This document shows positions 8,596 to 15,818 of a stretch of DNA of 27,386 nt, in pieces; positions within the stretch are counted from its first letter, which is position 1; each line of letters opens with the position of its first letter. The position numbers and the translations under genes are program-made. This DNA comes from JBFHIZ01 sp041596215 (GTDB taxonomy: Bacteria; Bacillota; Clostridia; Lachnospirales; Lachnospiraceae). The stretch is taken from contig JBFHIZ010000028.1 of NCBI GenBank assembly GCA_041596215.1, positions 1 through 27,386 of the forward strand, given 5' to 3'. The notes under the pieces are model-generated. The model made no database searches and was not told the DNA's origin. It saw nothing but the letters and a program-made list of their open reading frames with translations.

Positions 8596-8673
8596 ATTAA
8601 CCTCTTTTTTTCAAGTGATAATTTTCATTGATGTAATCAGAACGCCATTTGGAGGGCAAGCGTTACCATTTTT

Positions 8674-9291
8674 TTAGCTCTTTTTTTCTGTTTTTTTAAT
8701 GTAATTGATTCCACATCCAAATTTTACCAGTGTTCGTGGTGGTATAACTTTAATTACTGTCCAGCAAATTCCAAATGAGATGATTCGATCGAGTACTGTA
8801 AAGATACCTTCTGTGCCTAAAAATGCTGCCCAAATATTAGCTCCTGCTGCCATCGCTGCGGCGGTAATAATTGATGTTCCACCTCCAGTAACACCTCCAT
8901 ATACTAATACAACAATTGGAGCTGCTACAACAATCGAAACGGCTGCCATAATCAACATAGATACAATCCATTTCCACCAAATGCTAAACATTTGTTTTCT
9001 AGCCAAATAACCAGTTACTAGACCTACGAAAAGATTAACTGGAATAAATGCAAAGTTTACGGGATTTGCTATTCCCGTTACAACATTGGTTAAAACACCT
9101 GTGATTGCTCCAACCCATGGTCCACAAAGCATAGCTGTAAAAATCGTTCCAATTGTATCAAGATACATTGGTAATTTTAAAAGTGATGCTAATTGTCCAC
9201 CTACGAAATTGACTGCAACACCTACTGGTATTAATAAAAGTGCCAACATTGTAAAATCATTTTTAATCGAGTATTTCTTTTTTTCCATCAT
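8674..9291 (-). CDS. ECF transporter substrate-binding S component
   Basis: A 205-aa membrane protein with about six hydrophobic segments and a short basic tail, the size of ECF S components. The region from residue 38 (LPMYLDTIGTIFTAMLCGPW) followed by GAITGVLTNVVTGI is typical of S subunits, where the loop ahead of segment 3 closes over the ligand. It is the promoter-proximal gene of the nucleoside operon. From memory, NCBI uses a family name 'CD3073 family putative ECF transporter S component' for clostridial proteins of this kind next to a TudS-related protein; I could not check this. The substrate is not known, and context suggests a nucleoside or modified base. Two adjacent ATGs follow AAGGAGG, 5 and 8 nt away, so the start may be at 9288. 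Confidence 0.8.
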   Translation of the reverse strand: MMEKKKYSIKNDFTMLALLLIPVGVAVNFVGGQLASLLKLPMYLDTIGTIFTAMLCGPWVGAITGVLTNVVTGIANPVNFAFIPVNLFVGLVTGYLARKQMFSIWWKWIVSMLIMAAVSIVVAAPIVVLVYGGVTGGGTSIITAAAMAAGANIWAAFLGTEGIFTVLDRIISFGICWTVIKVIPPRTLVKFGCGINYIKKTEKKS

Positions 9292-9371
9292 TCATTCCTC
9301 CTTGAGTAATATTTCTGATTTGTGCCCTCCCGGCATCACTAACCTATAACTTCATTTCACACAAACCATAT

Positions 9372-9382
9372 CAAGTTTCTTG
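9372..9382. promoter_or_regulatory. Short inverted repeat in the divergent region
   Basis: CAAG-TTT-CTTG, a perfect 4-bp inverted repeat, lies upstream of the S-component gene within its likely leader. It could be a weak operator half-pair for the neighbouring Crp-type regulator, but a repeat this short can occur by chance. Confidence 0.2.
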
Positions 9383-9410
9383 TTTACATTGGATAGTTTA
9401 TGTATTTTGA

Positions 9411-9439
9411 TTGACTTTATGTTAGCATAGATTTACAAT
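9411..9439 (+). promoter_or_regulatory. Sigma-A-type promoter for the regulator gene
   Basis: TTGACT (9411-9416), a 17-bp spacer and TACAAT (9434-9439) form a near-consensus vegetative promoter reading toward the Crp-type regulator. Transcription would start near 9446, leaving a leader of about 70 nt. Confidence 0.65.
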
Positions 9440-9447
9440 GTCCTCAA
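9419..9447 (-). promoter_or_regulatory. Candidate divergent promoter for the nucleoside operon
   Basis: On the minus strand, TTGAGG (9442-9447), a 17-bp spacer and TAACAT (9419-9424) preceded by an extended TG could drive the operon starting at 9291, leaving a leader of about 120 nt. It overlaps the plus-strand promoter almost completely. An alternative is TTGATA...GTTATA nearer the gene. The choice is uncertain. Confidence 0.3.
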
Positions 9448-9459
9448 TGACACTTGTCA
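9448..9459. promoter_or_regulatory. Palindromic candidate operator TGACA-CT-TGTCA
   Basis: A 5-bp perfect inverted repeat with a 2-bp centre lies just downstream of the plus-strand -10 box and next to the -35 box of the candidate minus-strand promoter. The position suits control of both directions, plausibly by the Crp-type protein encoded immediately downstream. Confidence 0.35.
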
Positions 9460-9515
9460 CGAATATAATAAATTTATACAATATTTTTTTAACAAAAAGG
9501 AGATTGCTAATCATT

Positions 9516-10214
9516 ATGAACAAAAACCTGAGTGATGCATTAAAAATTATTTTTAATAATGACTATAATCCTTCTAATCCCGGCCAACAATTACTAAAAT
9601 TAGTCCCATCCGGAAGTCTGATTTCGTTTAAAAAAAATCAAATTATTCTTGAACAAAATGATCCGGTAAAATATTTTTATATTCTTCTAAGTGGCCATGC
9701 CTCGATTATCAATAGTATTACTTGGGTTGCAGATAACACTTTTGATGATGTGCATGCTCTTGATATCTTAGGTCTCATAGAGTATTTGAATGAAATTCCA
9801 ATTTATACCGCTTATGTTGTTGCGCTAGAAACTTGCAATGTACTTCGAATTTCTGTCACTGACTTTTCCCAAATCATACAGCAAGATGCTTTCCTTTGTT
9901 ATCATACACTTCAAGTTCTTGGTCGCGTTACGAATGACAATATGAACCGCGCGGAAGTAAAATCGTTATTTCATCCAAAAGAAGCCCTTGGACACTATCT
10001 TTTTTTACAAGCGCAAAGCAATGGTATTCCTTATACCTTACCTTTAACAAAAAAAGATTTATCTGAAAAATTACAGATAAATCTTCGCTCTCTACATCGC
10101 TATTTTTCTTCTATGAATGCAAGTGGAATGTTAAAATTAGAAAAGGGGAAAGTTATTATTGATGCCAATGATTTTAAAAACCTTGCCAAACGATACCAAG
10201 ATATCATATTATAA
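9516..10214 (+). CDS. Crp/Fnr-family transcriptional regulator
   Basis: A 232-aa protein with an N-terminal cyclic-nucleotide-binding-type beta-barrel (about 28-125; NDPVKYFYILLSGHASI at 48-64), a dimerisation helix, and a C-terminal winged helix-turn-helix (about 176-210, LTKKDLSEKLQINLRSLHRYF). I do not see the R-S-A phosphate-binding motif of cAMP-binding Crp proteins, nor the Cys set of oxygen-sensing Fnr, so the effector is unknown. The frame is open back to 9438, inside the predicted promoter; the ATG at 9516 after AAGGAG (13 nt) is the more likely start. Being divergent from the nucleoside operon and cotranscribed with the TudS-like gene, it is the natural candidate regulator of both. 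Confidence 0.82.
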   Translation: MNKNLSDALKIIFNNDYNPSNPGQQLLKLVPSGSLISFKKNQIILEQNDPVKYFYILLSGHASIINSITWVADNTFDDVHALDILGLIEYLNEIPIYTAYVVALETCNVLRISVTDFSQIIQQDAFLCYHTLQVLGRVTNDNMNRAEVKSLFHPKEALGHYLFLQAQSNGIPYTLPLTKKDLSEKLQINLRSLHRYFSSMNASGMLKLEKGKVIIDANDFKNLAKRYQDIIL

Positions 10215-10215
10215 T

Positions 10216-10245
10216 ACTTTTAAACACTTTTAAACACTTTTAAAA
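10216..10245. repeat. Three tandem 10-bp repeats
   Basis: ACTTTTAAAC is repeated three times head to tail (the last copy ends in A) immediately between the regulator stop codon and the ribosome binding site of the desulfidase gene. The 10-bp period and the position suggest either simple slippage or a small spacer element. No function is evident. Confidence 0.75.
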
Positions 10246-10259
10246 AACAGGAGGTTTTC

Positions 10260-10829
10260 ATGAAAAAAATTTTATTTGTAGCTCATTGTATTCTTAATAC
10301 CGCTTCTAAGGTTGTTCTTTATAACGAAGAAGAAATCATTGCCGAAGAACGTTTAAGAAAAAAATTCTTAAACTTAGCCATTAAAAATGATATTCAACTC
10401 ATACAACTCCCCTGCCCAGAGTTCACCCTCTATGGGCCAAAACGTTGGGGACACGTAAGTGATCAATTTGATAATGTCTTTTTTCGCAAGCATTGCAAAA
10501 AAATTTTAGCTCCCATTATATTACAGCTTCAAGAATATTTAGTGAACGAGGATTTTTTTGAAGTCATAGGTATTATAGGTGTCGATGGAAGCCCTAGTTG
10601 TGGTGTAGATTATACTTGTAAGGGAAATTGGTATGGCTCTTTTGAAGAAAGAGAAAATTTGGAAGAAACATTAGCAACTTGTCGTTTAGAAAAAGGCTCT
10701 GGTGTTCTTTTTTCAGTTCTAAAAGAAATGCTAATTGCCGAAGGATTAGAAGAAAAAGTTCTTATCACTTCTTTATTTGCACCTGAACCTGAAAAATGTA
10801 TGAACTTAGTTGAAAAAAATAATTTTTAG
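10260..10829 (+). CDS. TudS-related putative desulfidase
   Basis: A 189-aa protein related to the DUF523/TudS group, whose characterised member removes sulfur from thiouracil using a [4Fe-4S] cluster held by three cysteines. Three matching cysteines are visible: Cys10 in AHCILN, Cys52 in LPCPEF and Cys114 in GSPSCG; Cys120 is an extra one. From memory, NCBI names a clostridial family 'CD3072 family TudS-related putative desulfidase', whose number is next to that of the S-component family (unverified). It follows the regulator gene by 45 nt behind AGGAGG with 5-nt spacing, so the two are probably cotranscribed. Context suggests it processes a thiolated base delivered by the nucleoside operon; the exact substrate is inference. 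Confidence 0.72.
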   Translation: MKKILFVAHCILNTASKVVLYNEEEIIAEERLRKKFLNLAIKNDIQLIQLPCPEFTLYGPKRWGHVSDQFDNVFFRKHCKKILAPIILQLQEYLVNEDFFEVIGIIGVDGSPSCGVDYTCKGNWYGSFEERENLEETLATCRLEKGSGVLFSVLKEMLIAEGLEEKVLITSLFAPEPEKCMNLVEKNNF

Positions 10830-10843
10830 AAAAAAAAGAAAAT

Positions 10844-10899
10844 AGAATGCATTTTTCATTCGATTATTTCACCCCATATTTTTTTGAAAAATGCATTTT
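10844..10899. terminator. Long inverted repeat between converging units
   Basis: A perfect 13-bp stem (10846-10858 with 10885-10897), extendable by a G-T and an A-T pair, has a 26-nt loop. T-rich sequence follows on the plus strand and A/T-rich sequence on the other. It separates the converging desulfidase and polysaccharide operons and probably ends both, although the stem is AT-rich and the loop is long for a classical terminator. Confidence 0.55.
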
Positions 10900-10926
10900 T
10901 AGTTTTATTGAACTTTATGTCTATAA

Positions 10927-12150
10927 CTAAACCGAACTTTCTTTTTGATTATCTAACTTTTTGTATAATTCTATATATTCCAAATATTTATTCTCTTTTT
11001 TATACAATATATTACTTTTTTCTATACAAGCAGAAGAATAAAATACTTTACCTCTATTTTTAATTTCAGCAATTGCTTGTATAAGTGCTTCCATATTTTC
11101 CTTTTCTACTACTATCCCTGTTTTACGATCCACACTTTCTGAACTTCCCCCCGTATCAAATGTTACAACAGGCACGCCACAAGCTAATGCTTCTAAATTT
11201 GTTGTAGGAAAATTATCTTCTAGTGTAGGATTTACAAAAACATCCGCCATCGAATATATCTCAGCGAGTTCCTTTACGCTATTTGTATGTTCTATTCCTA
11301 TTATTCCTTTTGGTAATCTATTTATCTGCTTCTCATGTAAACCAACTAATACAATTACTTCATCCTGATTACATTGTTTTGCAATTTTATGAAAATACTC
11401 CAATCCTTTTCTACGATTCCATTCATTGGAAACTCCTAAGATTACAAATTTATTTAAGATGTGATGCTTAAATCGAAAATCACTATCCACATCATGAAAC
11501 GATGTCAAATCTATCCCATTATTGATTACTTTTATTGGGAATTTTTTTAAAAAAGATCTTTTCACAATATCCTCTAGCCAAACAGAAGGGACAACTATGG
11601 TCATATTTTGTACACTTGTAAACAACTCTTTTTTTCTTTCAAAGTTTTTCAACGAATTGTCAATTCCTATGCTTTTCGGATATTCTTTCTTATTTATACA
11701 GTTACAGCATCTACTTTCCCATTTATTACATTTTACGTAATCAAAATACGCACAATGACCTGTAAAACTCCAGCAATCATGAAGTGTCCAAACTACCGGT
11801 TTATCGAACGCTTTAAGAAAAGAAAACAAGACTTCCATATTAATATAATATCCATGTATATTATGCAAATGAATAATATCTGGTTTTATTTCTCTAATTT
11901 CTTTAACAAGTTTTATCGTTGCTTTTTTAGACGCAAAACCATGTTTATCAAACAATCTTGTCTTTGCAACATGAAAATAAATATCTACTTTTGTTCCTAT
12001 TCGTATACTAGACTTACAATTTATTGCACTATTTCTACCAAAGGCAATATAACTTTTATGCCCTTGTTCTATCAGAATTTGATTTAAATCTGTAGCTATT
12101 CTTCCTGTGCTTCCTATGCCACAAACCGAATTAATTTGAAGTATTTTCAT
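10927..12150 (-). CDS. Glycosyltransferase family 4 (Cys-cluster type)
   Basis: A 407-aa GT-B retaining glycosyltransferase, predicted to add one sugar to the lipid-linked repeat unit at the inner face of the membrane. The N-terminal domain opens with a MKILQINSV strand and a Gly-rich GIGSTGR loop. The C-terminal domain has LGVSNEWNRRKG and the donor-binding stretch EDNFPTTNLEALACGVPVV (from 311), where the first Glu of the usual E-x7-E pair aligns with Asp312. A cysteine-rich insert (Cys133, 141, 148, 149, 151) follows TLHDCWSFTGH, a feature I associate with this GT4 subgroup. It is the last gene of the polysaccharide operon. Acceptor and sugar are unknown. Confidence 0.82.
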   Translation of the reverse strand: MKILQINSVCGIGSTGRIATDLNQILIEQGHKSYIAFGRNSAINCKSSIRIGTKVDIYFHVAKTRLFDKHGFASKKATIKLVKEIREIKPDIIHLHNIHGYYINMEVLFSFLKAFDKPVVWTLHDCWSFTGHCAYFDYVKCNKWESRCCNCINKKEYPKSIGIDNSLKNFERKKELFTSVQNMTIVVPSVWLEDIVKRSFLKKFPIKVINNGIDLTSFHDVDSDFRFKHHILNKFVILGVSNEWNRRKGLEYFHKIAKQCNQDEVIVLVGLHEKQINRLPKGIIGIEHTNSVKELAEIYSMADVFVNPTLEDNFPTTNLEALACGVPVVTFDTGGSSESVDRKTGIVVEKENMEALIQAIAEIKNRGKVFYSSACIEKSNILYKKENKYLEYIELYKKLDNQKESSV

Positions 12151-12173
12151 GCTTTCCCTCCCTACCTTTCAAT

Positions 12174-13130
12174 TTAAAATCCAATCCAAGCAGAAATTTT
12201 TTTGCTTAAATATTTATGCGGTATCAGAACAAATAATGTTGATATAATAAGCGTTATCAAAGACAACATAGGGAAAAACAGCAAGTTAACTCCCGGAACC
12301 ATATTTAATAAGTATATAATCAATATATGAGTAAGATATATTCCAAAAGAGCAATCTCCAATTATAACCATTATATTAAACATTTTATTTTCTCGTATTT
12401 TTATTTTATCATCTTTTATATATAAATAGGCAATAAGAATAGCAACTACCGAAGCTATCATTGAAGTAAATCGCAATTGTGTAATTGCCATATTATAATT
12501 ATCTAGCACATACCATATTATTCCTTCTATTTCAGATAATAAAATAGTGATTGCATATAATAACCAAGTCTTTTTTTTAGACATATTATACTTAATTCTT
12601 TGATTCCCAAGTAATATTCCAATATAGTAAAAAATAAACCAAAACATAAAATTAACGGCGGTCCACGGAAAACGAATATCTATTGCAAATATAATTACCA
12701 AATATCTCAAAATCAAAATAGCAATTGGTGTAATGCACCAGCCTATCCACCTATATTTTGATCGAACTAGTTTGATTACCAATGGTGTTATTAGTACAAG
12801 TTGAATGTAAACAAAAAGATAATAATATATTCCACAACATTTTGCCGTAATAAAGTTCTTAATAAAATCACTATAATTTCCATATATGATTGTATATATA
12901 ATTGACCAAATTACATAAGGTAAAAAAACCTTTAGAATCCTTTTTTTATAAAACCCTTTCACATCACTTATCTCTAATTTTGTTAGGTATCCAGATAAAA
13001 ATACAAACAATGCAACTGAAAAATTTAATAATGGTCGCATCAAAACACCAAAAATCCCTTCAGCATTTGTATGTATCATAACCACAGCTATTATTGCGAT
13101 TCCTCTAAGTACTTGTATTTTTTTATTCAT
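12174..13130 (-). CDS. Membrane acyltransferase, family 3
   Basis: A 318-aa protein with about ten hydrophobic segments, typical of the acyltransferase-3 family (OafA/WecH-like) that moves acetyl or other acyl groups onto surface glycans. The N-terminal VLRGIAIIAVVMIH contains the conserved Arg9 and His20. The frame is open to 13169, but the ATG at 13130 has an AAGGGG site just upstream and gives the usual family start a few residues before the R-G motif. There is no extracellular SGNH domain, so it is the short form. It is likely to acetylate the repeat unit encoded by this locus; the target is not predictable. Confidence 0.8.
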   Translation of the reverse strand: MNKKIQVLRGIAIIAVVMIHTNAEGIFGVLMRPLLNFSVALFVFLSGYLTKLEISDVKGFYKKRILKVFLPYVIWSIIYTIIYGNYSDFIKNFITAKCCGIYYYLFVYIQLVLITPLVIKLVRSKYRWIGWCITPIAILILRYLVIIFAIDIRFPWTAVNFMFWFIFYYIGILLGNQRIKYNMSKKKTWLLYAITILLSEIEGIIWYVLDNYNMAITQLRFTSMIASVVAILIAYLYIKDDKIKIRENKMFNIMVIIGDCSFGIYLTHILIIYLLNMVPGVNLLFFPMLSLITLIISTLFVLIPHKYLSKKISAWIGF

Positions 13131-13185
13131 CGCATCCCCTTCAAATGTAAATAATAATATGTACTGCATTTTTCTTTCAAATTAT

Positions 13186-14610
13186 TTAAGCTTCATTTTT
13201 TATCATTTTTTTTATATCTACTACCGTATTCTTTATATCTTTCTTCTTTATCATTAAATATAACAGATAACTCAATCCATAAATTAAAACCGTAAACCAA
13301 GAATTAATATACCATGCTGAAATTACAAATATAATTGTTAACAGCAACTCCAAAATCATATCTTTTCTAATACGAATATTTAATATTTTAGCTAAACATG
13401 TTTCCGCTAATATACATCGAATTGCTAACAATACAAGTATTGACATAATTGCAATGCTTAAATTTTTTAAAATAATGGTTGCAAATACAGTAACTACAGC
13501 ACTAATAATAACGGAAATCATATTTATTCGTAACATCAGCTTCTCTTTTCTAAAATTCTTTAAATATGAATTCACTAAAAGTGCCATCTTCCCTTCATAT
13601 ATAAACATTGGGAATATTAATGCCATATACATTAAACTTTCCGAATATTTAGGTAACCAACTTGATAATACAAGTTTTAATGGATAATATCCAATTAAAA
13701 GGAACATGGAAATTACCATTAATGTATTCCGCATAAGAAAATAAATCGTTGATAATTTTTTTTCTGCGGTTCTTCTTAAAAGAGGAAATACAATAATTCC
13801 TATTGCATTAATAAATAGCATCATTAAATTTGATGCACTAAGTGTAAGTGAAACCTTTCCAAAAGTATCCACATCCCACACGTATTCTATTCCCAAACGT
13901 ACAATTCCAATTATTAACATACTTGCTAAATTCGATAACATTAATTTGCTTCCTATGCTAATATTATTTAAAATTTCTTTTATATTAAACCTATATGTCT
14001 CTATTTTAATAAATACCATATCTTTTGCCTTATATATTGCAAATAGCAAAGATACAAATCGCCCAGTTAAATCTCCTAATATCATCAATTTGTAATCTCG
14101 TATTCCTACAATCAAAAATATCAGAATAATTATAAAATAAAGTAATCTTCCCACAGAAATGATTAATGCATAATCTTTTATACGATTTGTAGCTTGAAAA
14201 ACAAAAGAAATCATATCTCTAGAGTTCGTTAAGACTGCACATATAGCTACCATATAAAATATATACTCTTTGTTTATATCATTATTCATAACACTTACAA
14301 AAGTAATAATTATAAATGCGAAGATAACTTGTAAAATGATTAAAGCTCGAAACTGTTCTGCTATATTTTTTTTATCTAGTTCTTGATATTTTTCTCCTCC
14401 AATTTTCAAATACAATCCGCTAACCCATCCCAAATGAAGAAATCCAACATATGATGAATAAAATAAATATAACTGCCAGTATCCATACTCTGTTACTCCT
14501 ATCAATTTTGGAACAATTAATACCACAAGTGTAGATATTAAAAGAGAAATTATATTTGAACTTAATGAATATGAAAAATTTCTAATTATCGCTTTTGTCT
14601 TTTTATTCAT
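13186..14610 (-). CDS. Polysaccharide flippase (Wzx-like)
   Basis: A 474-aa, very hydrophobic protein with about 12-14 membrane segments of the MOP/Wzx superfamily. The N-terminus is typical: a basic stretch, then a FSYSLSSNIISLLISTLVVLIVP helix region and the GVTEYGYWQLY turn that in these proteins follows segment 1. It is predicted to flip the undecaprenyl-diphosphate-linked repeat unit across the membrane. Its presence with a Wzy/ligase-like protein at 26177 and a phosphoglycosyl transferase at 23693 marks a Wzx/Wzy-dependent pathway rather than an ABC-export one. The ribosome binding site AGGAG is close to the ATG. Confidence 0.85.
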   Translation of the reverse strand: MNKKTKAIIRNFSYSLSSNIISLLISTLVVLIVPKLIGVTEYGYWQLYLFYSSYVGFLHLGWVSGLYLKIGGEKYQELDKKNIAEQFRALIILQVIFAFIIITFVSVMNNDINKEYIFYMVAICAVLTNSRDMISFVFQATNRIKDYALIISVGRLLYFIIILIFLIVGIRDYKLMILGDLTGRFVSLLFAIYKAKDMVFIKIETYRFNIKEILNNISIGSKLMLSNLASMLIIGIVRLGIEYVWDVDTFGKVSLTLSASNLMMLFINAIGIIVFPLLRRTAEKKLSTIYFLMRNTLMVISMFLLIGYYPLKLVLSSWLPKYSESLMYMALIFPMFIYEGKMALLVNSYLKNFRKEKLMLRINMISVIISAVVTVFATIILKNLSIAIMSILVLLAIRCILAETCLAKILNIRIRKDMILELLLTIIFVISAWYINSWFTVLIYGLSYLLYLMIKKKDIKNTVVDIKKMIKNEA

Positions 14611-14630
14611 ATTTCTCCTAACTTCTTGTC

Positions 14631-15815
14631 TTATATTCTTCCTTTTAATCCTCTTGTAATCGTACCTATAAAAGCTCTTAAATTTTTGAATACACTTGTT
14701 TTCTTACTCCATTTCCTTAAGTCTTCTATTCTATAGTAAGGTTTATCTCTTTTTAAAACCTTTAGCCCTAGAATTTTTGCACACATTGTTGTTTTTCTAT
14801 GATATTGCGAGTAATTCATATATTTTAATAAGCCTATTTCTTTTTCGAAATCTTTTAATGTGATTTCGCCCTCTTTATACATTTGTTTTAATAAATGATC
14901 TCCTTTGCAATTCCTGGCAAATATTACATTTCTACCTTTTTCTTCCTTAAAAATCGGTTTTTTTTCTTCATCTAAGTACCATGCATCACCACATGCTATG
15001 TCTGCAAATTCACCAAGTCCATCCGCGCACCATCTACAATATGGTTGTATGAATTTCCCTGTTAATACTCCCCAAGATTTACTATAGTCCATTGCAAACA
15101 TATGATTTTCATTATCTTTTACCGTCGCTTTTCCTGGCCATCCATTCCCTCTATATCTAATCTCCACTACTTTGCCTTTATCCACGCCTAACTTTGACAA
15201 TAAATTTTCCGTACCCAAATAACTTGGCGTACCCATACAAAAAAAAGAAAATGTATAGATTATTCTTTCATTAATAAGTGGATTTATTTTTGAATAATTT
15301 CTTAATGCTCTTATATCACATGGTTTCCCAACAAACGCATATTTCTTATTTTCTTTCAATAAAATATCTATCTTTTGTAATGGCATTGAAGGTGAATATC
15401 GAGATCCAGAGTTTTTTACTACCTGCTCTTCTGACTCACTTATAAATATATTGTTTTCCAATGGATTTTCATTGGATGCGCCAATATGTATAACCGCATC
15501 AATTATTTTGTGTTCAAGAAGATAAACTAAAGCTTGCGTTATTATCCCACCACTAGAACTTTTTTCGCGTATTGAAGATGTATTGGCATATCCCAAATAT
15601 ACATTTTCTCTTTTCCCCCATATATTTGAACTATAATCTTCGCTATTAAAACAAAGTGGACATATTTTTTCCAGTAAATCCGTTTCATAAGCATATTTAA
15701 AATAAGGCCTATAAAATCCATCCTCACTAATACGCATTTTAGCATTGTTTTGGAATAGTGTTTCACATAATCCACAGCCTATACATTTGTTAACTTTCAT
15801 CTCTTTTTTTTCCAT
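14631..15815 (-). CDS. FrhB-like Fe-S flavoprotein (F420 dehydrogenase beta family)
   Basis: A 394-aa protein of the coenzyme F420 hydrogenase/dehydrogenase beta-subunit family. An N-terminal ferredoxin-like motif C-x2-C-x2-C (Cys11, 14, 17) is completed by a C-P-x-C pair (Cys52, Cys55). The flavin-associated S-S-S-G-G motif follows (REKSSSGG, about 80-87), and then a second C-x2-C...C-G-D set (YCRWCADG, ADIACGDAW). In polysaccharide loci this protein is regularly found beside a pyruvyl transferase, as here (3-nt gap); its chemical role there is not established. It need not imply that the organism makes F420. It may carry out a redox step on a sugar or on the pyruvyl group. Confidence 0.82.
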   Translation of the reverse strand: MEKKEMKVNKCIGCGLCETLFQNNAKMRISEDGFYRPYFKYAYETDLLEKICPLCFNSEDYSSNIWGKRENVYLGYANTSSIREKSSSGGIITQALVYLLEHKIIDAVIHIGASNENPLENNIFISESEEQVVKNSGSRYSPSMPLQKIDILLKENKKYAFVGKPCDIRALRNYSKINPLINERIIYTFSFFCMGTPSYLGTENLLSKLGVDKGKVVEIRYRGNGWPGKATVKDNENHMFAMDYSKSWGVLTGKFIQPYCRWCADGLGEFADIACGDAWYLDEEKKPIFKEEKGRNVIFARNCKGDHLLKQMYKEGEITLKDFEKEIGLLKYMNYSQYHRKTTMCAKILGLKVLKRDKPYYRIEDLRKWSKKTSVFKNLRAFIGTITRGLKGRI

Positions 15816-15818
15816 TTT

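Noticed and set aside
8641..8664. Possible attenuator hairpin (AACGC...GCGTT) between the S component and EcfT
   Set aside because: Only five outer base pairs, a large loop and no U-tract; too weak to call.
9292..9410. Possible riboswitch in the leader of the nucleoside operon
   Set aside because: There is a small TGCC...GGCA hairpin (about 9321-9334), but I cannot match the region to any known riboswitch core such as purine, THF or SAM.
11608..12087. Plus-strand open frame of 159 codons
   Set aside because: It is antisense to the well-supported GT4 gene; its Phe/Ile/Tyr-rich, Cys-containing translation is what the reverse of AT-rich coding DNA gives, and no motif is present.
14631..15815. 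Evidence for F420-dependent methanogen-type metabolism
   Set aside because: FrhB-like proteins are common in bacterial polysaccharide loci; no other F420 gene is present.
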